A DNA stretch of 64,000 nucleotides. It comes from Saussurea involucrata (taxonomy: Eukaryota; Streptophyta; Magnoliopsida; Asterales; Asteraceae). The DNA is taken from positions 95,830,929 through 95,894,928 of the forward strand of contig CM066314.1 in assembly GCA_033807775.1 (NCBI GenBank). The letters run 5' to 3'. The notes below the pieces were generated by a model. That model did not search any database. It worked only from the letters and a program-made list of their open reading frames with translations, and had not been told where the DNA came from. Positions 56,930-64,000 of this stretch are shown piece by piece. How positions within the stretch are numbered: position 1 is the first letter of the stretch; the number at the start of each line of letters is the position of its first letter. A program made the translations under genes and the position numbers.

Positions 56930-57658
56930 ATAAATTATTAAAAGATTCATATATGAATTCATGTATTAAGATGAAGTTGAATTCAGATATGAATGTTTAT
57001 GAGAATTCATATATGAAGTATAAAGTGTATGTCAAAGAGGATTCATATATGAAGTATAACTATAAAGGATTCAAATATGAATACTTCATATAAGAATTCA
57101 TATATGAAGTATAAAGAATTAAGTGTTCATATATGAATTCATATATGAATTCAAAAATGATTTCATATATGAAGTATAAAGTATAAAGGATTCATATATG
57201 AAGTATAGAAGATTCATATATGAATTTATATGAGGATTCATATGAGGATTCATATATGAAGTATAAAGTATATGTCAAAAACGATTCATATATGAAGTAT
57301 AACTAAAAGGATTCAAATATGAATACTTCATATAAGAATTCATATATGAAGTATAAAGTATTAAGGATTCACATATGAATTCAAATAAGAATTCATATAT
57401 GAAGTATTCATATACGATTTCATATCAGAATTCATATATGAAGTATTCATAATTCCCAGATGATGAAAAAAGTAAAAGGTCCCCAGCAATATAATAGAGA
57501 AGTAGAGATTGTAAATACCGGTACCGTACTTCAAGTAGGTGATGGCATTGCTCGTATTCATGGTCTTGATGATGTATAAAGGATTCATATATGAAGTATA
57601 GAGGATTAATATATGAATTCATATAAGAATTCATATATGAAGTATTCATATATGAATT
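56930..57658. repeat. TTCATATATGAA palindromic minisatellite
   Basis: About twenty or more copies of the perfect 12-bp palindrome TTCATATATGAA or one-off variants, joined by short linkers (gtataaag, gtatagagg). It lies just upstream of the large Ulp1-like exon and is interrupted by a chloroplast atpA fragment. Short ORFs here are artefacts of the repeat. Confidence 0.9.
57487..57576 (+). pseudogene. atpA: Chloroplast atpA fragment (nuclear plastid DNA)
   Basis: The plus strand encodes about 30 residues: QYNREVEIVNTGTV, then LQVGDGIARIHGLDDV. This matches the N-terminal region of the plastid ATP synthase alpha subunit as I know it (EQYNREVKIVNTGTV...GLDEV). It is only ~90 bp, is flanked on both sides by the palindromic minisatellite, and is followed by a stop. 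It is a relic of organelle DNA transfer, not a gene. Confidence 0.82.
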
Positions 57659-58397
57659 TGTTAGCTCCAAGTATATAAGTGTTAGAAGTATTGTAAAATA
57701 GGCTAAGGACAAATCTTGCAAAAGCCTCTGCCAGATACACCGAGACCTCAGAGCCTCTGTCGATCAACATCCGAAGAACAAGTCCAAGACAGAAATCAAG
57801 ACCACAGAGCCTCTGTTAATCTTGACAGAGCCTCTGTGATACTAAAGACTGAAGATGAAGATGAAGGCTCTTGAAGACAAACACAAGTGTGCTGCTCACG
57901 TGCCTCTGTTGTACGAAGATTTTGAAGATCAAATAGTACAAGGCACGTTCCTCTACTTTCCACGCGTCATCTTCTGAGAGGCTGCAGCTTTTACAGAGTA
58001 CTATCATCGGCGCATAACCTTAACGTATACTAGTATGCGTTCCACGATCATGCCTCCTGTACACCTTGTCACCTTGTCTTTTGTATAAATAGAGAGTGAT
58101 ACCAGACCTTTTCTGGAAACGAAGCACAACACACACACCTACTTAGAGAGAAATTTATCTGTGATATACACACACTTTGTGGTGTTCTTGGCGTAATACA
58201 TGGTGAATCAATAGAGATGAATCTTTGAGCATTTTTGTATTATATCTAATGCATTAATCTTTCTGTTGTGTGTTCTCTACCATTATAGTCTAACCCAAAC
58301 TGTTCTTTAAAACGCTTCCGCACTTAAGTCTTATTATACTCTATTTTTTAACGTTTGTGGTTTAAACATCACTGTCGAGTCTGAAGTGGGATCAACA
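57659..58397 (+). repeat. 5' LTR of element F (739 bp)
   Basis: From tgttagctcc to ...gggatcaaca, TATA (tataaata) at about 58084-58091. Similar to the LTRs of B. Contains several agagcctctgt words at about 57740-57840. Confidence 0.9.
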
Positions 58398-58399
58398 AT

Positions 58400-58411
58400 T
58401 GGTATCAAAGC
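58400..58411 (+). other. Primer-binding site of element F
   Basis: TGGTATCAAAGC two bases after the LTR, the same variant as element B. Confidence 0.88.
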
Positions 58412-58718
58412 AAACTTTGATTCTTAAAATCAAAGGATCCACTCTGCAATGATCTCGACTAGTTTTTGGTAGATTTGTGGATTGATTTTAAGTTTTATTC
58501 TTCACTTTCAAAACAGTCCCTGTTTTTCTGTTGTTATCAACCAGTTTGATTCTGACAACTAAATAGGAACTGTTATCTTGTTAAAATCCTTCTATTTGGT
58601 GCTTTGTTCAATTCTTTCTAAGTTCAAACTCATATTTTAAGTCAATTTCATCGATCAAAGGTCACTGTACCTTACTCTGTTTTCTGCTTCTCTTTGAAAA
58701 CTCCATTTTTCATCAAAA

Positions 58719-59066
58719 ATGGCAAAAACAATGAACTTCTTCACTGCTGGTTCTCTAACCAAACCACCAACCCTTCTCAGAGATGAATACCCACAATGAA
58801 AAATTCGAATGATCCATTTCTTTGAAGGTGTTGACAAAGACTTGATCACATACCTTCACAATCCACCCTATGTTCCCATGGTAACGATGCCAAGAGTACC
58901 AAAGGACATTGATAAATGGTCCCCACAGGATTGGGAAAAATATGAATGTGCAAAGAAGGAAAAACGTCTTCTGATAATGGCCATACCAAATGACCTCTTT
59001 CAATCCTTGGATGCTTGTGAAACAGCCCATGATCTGTGGAGAGAGCTAGAAAAGCAGCTCGAAGGT
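58719..59066 (+). pseudogene. gag: Element F gag, N-terminal part
   Basis: ATG at 58719 (MAKTMNFFTAGSLTKPPTL). A TGA near 58797 stands where a Trp is expected. Then FFEGVDKDLITYL, DWEKYECAKKEKRLLIMAI and ACETAHDLWRELEKQLEG follow. This is the N-terminal helical part of a Copia/Sirevirus Gag. It is truncated at the duplication junction. Confidence 0.82.
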
Positions 59067-59174
59067 GGAACCCAAGTATCAATCATATTTGCAACTACAT
59101 GTGTGTTTGGCATTAAACTCTCAGCTGCCACTTTTATCATTTGTGCTCCATCAGTTGTTTCATAAATCATCTCA
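59067..59174 (-). pseudogene. Ulp1-like exon, duplicate copy (truncated)
   Basis: Duplicate of the 5' part of 55766-55940, cut at the duplication junction with element F gag. Reads EMIYETTDGAQMIKVAAESL then ...NMIDTW. Confidence 0.82.
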
Positions 59175-59276
59175 CTATAAGGCAATGAAATTAAATTAAA
59201 TTTATCATATATGCACATCATAAACGTTTTTATATTTGAAACAAGTATATAAAGTGTTACTTACAACCACTCTCAC

Positions 59277-60132
59277 GTCAATGCAAACAACTCTCTACCA
59301 ATTTTGTTTTCAGTGATTGACAAACATTTTGATATTAAAACAATTATGTCAATGTATGGCGACCTTAGGCTTTCTGCCACTATTATTTCTCTCTTCCCCG
59401 AAGATGTATCTTCTTTTCCTTCCTCCTTTTTTTCCTTCCTCTTCTTTCTTTTCATCCTCATCTTCCTTCTTTTCATCTTCATCTTCTGATGTCACTCCCA
59501 AACTAAAACTGGGCCCATCTTTCAAATATGAAGATGCAATCTTTAGGACATCTAGTGTTTCTTCTTTTGAAGCTTCATCTTGCACATTCTTCTCTCCTCC
59601 TTCTACCTCCTCTGTCTTCTCTCCTTCTACCTCAACATTCTCATTCTCGTGTTGCATAATCTCTGCTTTCTCATTCTCTCCTCCCACCTCTTCCTTATCT
59701 TTATCAATCACCTCTGCTTTATGTTTCTCCTCTCCTCCTACCTCGTCCGCCTCTGTCTTTTCTTTTTCTTTTTCTTCTGTTTTTGGTTCATAAACTTTCA
59801 TTACCATTTCAACTTCACCATGAGTTTTTGGGTCTTGCCAAAACTCTGCGTCCATCCAGTAACAGTAACATGTGTCATTACGAATTCTTCATCTCTATTT
59901 CTTTCCAACTGTAGATTTTCTGATATCAAAAATTCTTTTTCCACAACCCTAAGTATAATGTCATCTTCCACCTTATCATTCTTTGCACCTTCTTTGTTAA
60001 ACAACTTTTCAAACTCTGCTTTGTATTTTTGAATACATCATTATCAAGATATCTGATCAAAGCATCTTCCAATCCTCCATTTATGATCATTGAATCACAA
60101 AATATCCAATCTAGTTTCTCCCTTATCATATC
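59277..60132 (-). pseudogene. Ulp1-like large 5' exon, duplicate copy
   Basis: Duplicate of 56043-56897. It lacks two stops of the first copy (CAG and GAG codons preserved), but a single-base insertion in a T run near 59430 shifts the frame after the acidic stretch. It also keeps the frame breaks near 60030 and 59850. So both copies decayed separately after duplication. Confidence 0.78.
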
Positions 60133-60166
60133 CTGTAAAGCCTACAATTTGCATAAAAATCATGAT

Positions 60167-60892
60167 AAATTATTAAAAGATTCATATATGAATTCATGTA
60201 TTAAGATGAAGTTGAATTCAGATATGAATGTTTATGAGAATTCATATATGAAGTATAAAGTGTATGTCAAAGAGGATTCATATATGAAGTATAACTATAA
60301 AGGATTCAAATATGAATACTTCATATAAGAATTCATATATGAAGTATAAAGAATTAAGTGTTCATATATGAATTCATATATGAATTCAAAAATGATTTCA
60401 TATATGAAGTATAAAGTATAAAGGATTCATATATGAAGTATAGAAGATTCATATATGAATTTATATGAGGATTCATATATGAAGTATAAAGTATATGTCA
60501 AAAACGATTCATATATGAAGTATAACTAAAAGGATTCAAATATGAATACTTCATATAAGAATTCATATATGAAGTATAAAGTATTAAGGATTCACATATG
60601 AATTCAAATAAGAATTCATATATGAAGTATTCATATACGATTTCATATCAGAATTCATAAATGAAGTATTCATAATTCCCAGATGATGAAAAAAGTAAAA
60701 GGTCCCCATCAATATAATAGAGAAGTAGAGATTGTAAATACTGGTACCGTACTTCAAGTAGGTGATGGCATTGCTCGTATTCATGGTCTTGATGATGTAT
60801 AAAGGATTCATATATGAAGTATAGAGGATTAATATATGAATTCATATAAGAATTCATATATGAAGTATTCATATATGAATTTGTTAGCTCCA
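60167..60892. repeat. TTCATATATGAA minisatellite, duplicate copy
   Basis: Same array as 56930-57658; one block of the first copy (cattagaggatt-type unit near 57240) is missing here. Confidence 0.88.
60710..60799 (+). pseudogene. atpA: Chloroplast atpA fragment, duplicate copy
   Basis: Same 90-bp fragment as at 57487, with one substitution (actggtacc for accggtacc). Confidence 0.82.
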
Positions 60893-60926
60893 AGTATATA
60901 AGTGTTAGAAGTATTGAAGGACAAAT

Positions 60927-61181
60927 TGTGAAATCCCAAATCTCTAGCAATAAGATATGAATGTAGTGAGAGAGAATCTAGAGAGCAAATATTTCATCCA
61001 TGTATTGAGCTCAAGGGATTACAAAAGGTTTCTAAAAGATTACAAATGCTTTCTAAAGTGTTTTAAACAAATGAACTAGACAAGCCTATTTATACCCATG
61101 ACATACAAGGTATAAAGGCAATCACAACTAATACAGTACATTGACTTTACAGTAAATCTTGAATACAACAATGCTCTAACA
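60927..61181 (-). repeat. 3' LTR of element G (255 bp)
   Basis: Reverse complement of the element I LTR with several substitutions; minus-strand TATA (tataaata) at about 61087-61094. The PPT (aaagggggagat on the minus strand) adjoins at 61182-61193. Confidence 0.92.
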
Positions 61182-63182
61182 ATCTCCCCCTTTGGATTCA
61201 AGATTTAAAAAATAACAGCAGTCTTCAGCTCTTTGTAAAGTCAATCTTCTCAAACAGACACTCTATCAAACCATCTTCAAATAGCTTTATCTCCACTAGT
61301 TCACGGCGAACTATATGCTTTGACACTCTTTAAGAACTCAGCTTTGAAGAATCTTCAGACAAACATGAAAAGTCATTGTCTTTTTCTTTGAAAAATCAAC
61401 CTTCTTCAATACAACCTTCAACAGATTGTCTTCAAGTCTTGAACATGGATTTCATATCTTTATATAGAACCATCAATTCGGAACAAGATAAATCAGAAAT
61501 AATTAGAGTTTGGATCAGAAAGATGTGAAACCATCCACATTGTTGAACTTTTAGGTGTAAGCGCATTCCGATAACCACTCAGAACTAAGATAACCAAATT
61601 CAGCAACATTTGGACTTCACATGATCCTTCTCCCCAATCTTCAGTCTTTGTTCACGAATCTTTGACTTGAAATATCTTTGATTTGAAAGCTCTTTGACAT
61701 GAAATTGAAATTAAACTTTTCTCCCCCTTTTTCGATGATGGTGAGCATCATAATCAACGAAAACCATTTTCAATTTCAGTCGTGTCTTTGAGTATTGCTA
61801 ACAATCTCCTCCATACAGAATAACCTTGCTCCCCCTCAAAATAAGAATTCTGGAGCAATTTATTTTCTCCCCCTGAAAGTATGCATATATTTCAATAACG
61901 CACAATATACAAATTTTAAAAAATTTACACAAGGAAAATAAAATTCATTGAACTTCATTTTATAACTACTAACATTTGATCATTTGAATGCTTTACAAAA
62001 GAAATTCAACTTAATGAAATTTAACAATATTTCAATCAAATGAAATCAAATGCATGTGTTTGGATTCAAAAACAAGACATCATTGTATATCAAGTTAAAA
62101 AATGTTCAGTTTCAACCCTTTTATTAAATCTATTTGGTGTGCTAGCATGGGAAATATGATTAGCTTCAAGCGTATGCAATTCTAAAACATATAAGAATAC
62201 TTTTCTCTACTCACACTATTTGTCCAAAATCAGAATTTCATAAATTTACGGGTTTATCGCGACTTTGTATTTTCCCAAGTTTCAAGAGATGTGTGCTCAT
62301 TGGCATCTTTTGATTTTGTGCACATTGACATCTTTTGATTTTGTGCTCATTGGCATCTTTTGATTCTGTGCTCATTGGCATCCTTTGATTTTGTGCTCAT
62401 TGGCATCTTTTGATCAAAAAGTTTAGTAAGAATAAGATACACCGTTAAACATGACTTTCTATCTGGTTCTATAGCAGGATTTGGGTTAGCAGATCCCAGA
62501 CCAGTTGGCCTTAGGTGCTAGGTGACGAGCACCCCTTAGAACTTAATTTCCCAAACCAGAAAGGCCACATCGATATATCTTAAACCCATTTGTACCAGTA
62601 GAACATGGCTTTCTATCTGGTTCTATTGCAGGATTTGGGTCAGCCGATCCCAGACCAGTTGATCTTAGGGACTAGGTGTCGAGCACCCCTTAGGACTTAC
62701 TCTCCCAAACCAGAAAGGCCACAGGCACAAACTTTCAAACTAAATGATATTCTATATAAGTTCGAATTTCCATCACAAAATATGAATGATATCTCAATCA
62801 CTTGGTTCTTAATCATAGTGCTTCCCCCATATTTTCGTTTCCATTCATCATTCTGATAAATAGGCTTTTTGAGCATTATATTCTATATAAATCCAGATTC
62901 ACATAACTTTGAGCATTCATGTTTTGCTAACCTTTCGATTATTTCAGAGGTGAAAGATGAAACAAATATAACTCAGATAAAACAAAAACACTTGTAAAAT
63001 CATCTTTTAGCACACATTTAATTCATTGAATGAAAATTGAAAATTTTATCTCATTGAATTAAATTTGTAAAGATTTAAGTTTTCAAAGTGGTAGAAACAA
63101 AATATAATCCAATGTTACCTTTTACCACGTTCCTTGAAGTAAAAAGATATAGCAGTTAAGGATATCACCTGAGAAGTATGAG
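61182..63182 (-). other. Non-coding 3' region of element G
   Basis: It matches element I's 13440-15494. It has the PPT cluster (about 61720-61880), the short tandem repeat of aaaagatgccaatgagcaca at 62283-62412 (five units), and the two hairpin-like modules at about 62455-62700. The stretch 62600-62890 seems identical to I, although the rest of the region differs at scattered sites. The 83-residue plus-strand ORF across module 1 is probably not a gene. Confidence 0.75.
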
Positions 63183-63380
63183 TTCTAAACTGATTTGTTT
63201 AGAAATCTTAGTCTTTGAAGTACGGGTTCTAAACTGATTTGTTTAGAAGCCATAGTCTTTGAAGAACGGGTTTTGAACTGATATGTTCAAAAGCCATAGT
63301 CGTTGAAGCACGGGTTTTGAACTGATATGTTCAAAAGCCATAGTCGTTGAAGCACGGGTTTTGAACTGATATGTTCAAAA
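63183..63380 (-). repeat. 44-nt hairpin repeat array in element G (5 units)
   Basis: Stem starts at 63183, 63227, 63271, 63315 and 63359 (exact 44-nt period). Two units use ttctaaac/gtttagaa and three ttttgaac/gttcaaaa, all perfectly paired around a 6-nt loop. Corresponds to 13275-13438 in element I. Confidence 0.87.
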
Positions 63381-63513
63381 GCCATAGATATTTGTCTCCC
63401 CCTTAATGGTACAAATATTTTTCAAAAAATACGCCGCTTCTCTTCTGTTTTCAGTCATGTGTGTGGTATGTATCTACAATTCAGTACAACACATGAAGAA
63501 CCTGCAAAACAGA

Positions 63514-64000
63514 TTAAGCAGATTTTGGTACCCAATGGCATTTGGGTCCTAGTGGGTTAAGTGTAGATTTCTTACAAGGAATACTGTAAGAACCATACCA
63601 ATAAGAAGTATAATCTTTATGCACAAAGTCATTTGATCCACAGTAAGAACAACAGATTTTCTTATGTGCCAACCTAATCAGATGATTTACATAATGAATA
63701 GGATTAGGTTTAGCATAAGATTTACCTTTTGGCGTATTGTTCTTCTTTTCATTTGATGTGGATACAGATGATTTTGGCACTTCTTTCTTTGGAACTGTTG
63801 TGCCTTTGATTCTCCATTCCATCTTCACCCTCTTGAAGACTGGAACTTCTTCAGATTTGGAAGTATTAATTTTAGGCACTTTAACAATATCATCCGATTT
63901 ATCAAATAGAGGATTATAGAAAAGATTAGAAGAACGAATCTGACCTTTTGAGAAATCTGTTGATCTATTAAATTGTTTAGAAGGAATGTTTTTAAAACTT
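63514..64000 (-). pseudogene. gag: Element G Gag-like protein, C-terminal part (continues past window)
   Basis: Open on the minus strand from the window edge to a TAA at 63514-63516. It carries FKRVKMEWRIKGTTVPK, a basic linker, CSYCGSNDFVHKDY (knuckle lacking its last Cys) and the end GPKCHWVPKSA. No stop breaks this part, so the gene may be intact beyond the window. Confidence 0.78.

Larger units (their letters stand above)
57659..59066 (+). mobile_element. Sirevirus-like Copia element F (5' LTR and gag start only)
   Basis: LTR (57659-58397), PBS and the first ~115 codons of gag are present. The element is then cut off at 59066, where sequence jumps back to the Ulp1-like exon. The rest of the element is absent here because of the tandem duplication. 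Confidence 0.85.
59067..60926 (-). repeat. Second copy of a ~3.2-kb tandem duplication
   Basis: 59067-60926 repeats 55838-57715 almost exactly: partial Ulp1-like exon, intron, large exon, minisatellite, atpA fragment and the first bases of element F's LTR. With 57659-59066 the unit is 55838-59066. The junction has aaccc on both sides. The second copy lacks about 11 bp of LTR start (taaaataggct) before element G inserts. Confidence 0.88.
60927..64000 (-). mobile_element. Gag-only element G, second member of the I family (5' end outside window)
   Basis: LTR at 60927-61181, then on the minus strand upstream: PPT, the repeat-rich 3' region and gag. Collinear with element I (15750 down to about 12640). 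Left TSD candidate caaat (60922-60926). Scattered differences from I show it is an independent insertion. It lies in the truncated second copy of element F's LTR. Confidence 0.88.

Noticed and set aside
56930..57658. CRISPR-like array of 12-bp repeats
   Set aside because: Linkers are short and irregular, the repeat is a plain palindrome, and the DNA is plant nuclear. It is a minisatellite.
57361..57721. Minus-strand ORFs rich in YMNS repeats
   Set aside because: They are translations of the palindromic minisatellite and lack domain or start context.

Overview
This is a stretch of plant nuclear DNA, almost certainly from a eudicot with a large, repeat-rich genome. Asteraceae is my guess from the style of the elements, at low confidence. 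I found no intact host gene. Nearly all of the window is LTR retrotransposons nested inside each other. The only host-type coding sequence is a broken Ulp1-like (peptidase C48) cysteine-protease gene on the minus strand. I reconstructed the layers from paired LTRs, primer-binding sites (PBS), polypurine tracts (PPT) and 5-bp target-site duplications (TSD).

Base layer: the exons of the Ulp1-like gene lie at 60132-59067 (a duplicated copy), 56897-56043, 55940-55766, 33407-33284 and 33207-33123. Copia element A (4465-33122, plus) interrupts the last visible exon. Element E (33442-55435, minus, TSD gtttc) interrupts an intron. A 3.2-kb tandem duplication has copied the 5' exons, together with the LTR and gag of element F (57659-59066). 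Gag-only element G (60927 to beyond the window, minus) follows.

Inside A: a Ty3/gypsy deletion derivative (1-4464, minus) abuts A's truncated 5' LTR. Gag-only Copia element H (6411-18101, minus, TSD tcaac) splits A's gag. H's own gag is split by gag-only element I (10381-15750, plus, TSD ctttt), whose two 256-bp LTRs look identical, so it is the youngest insertion. Sirevirus-like element B (21081-32673, plus, TSD gttac) sits in A's 3' untranslated region. B has gag remnant, PR, IN, RT, RNase H and a long extra ORF3.

Inside E: two Sirevirus-like elements, C (34440-44208, minus) and D (44279-52831, plus), are fused head to head. Each keeps its 3' half and has lost its 5' half. C's ORF3 carries a 3.1-kb solo LTR (37455-40568, TSD gtaag).

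Biologically, B, C, D and F are decayed members of a pol-encoding Copia group with a large ORF3 of unknown function downstream of pol. H, I/G and E encode only Gag and would need pol proteins in trans. The most unusual signals are a 44-nt tandem array in I and G whose units form hairpins with covarying stem arms, paired hairpin-like modules beyond it, a chloroplast atpA fragment inside a palindromic minisatellite, and the split Ulp1-like gene.
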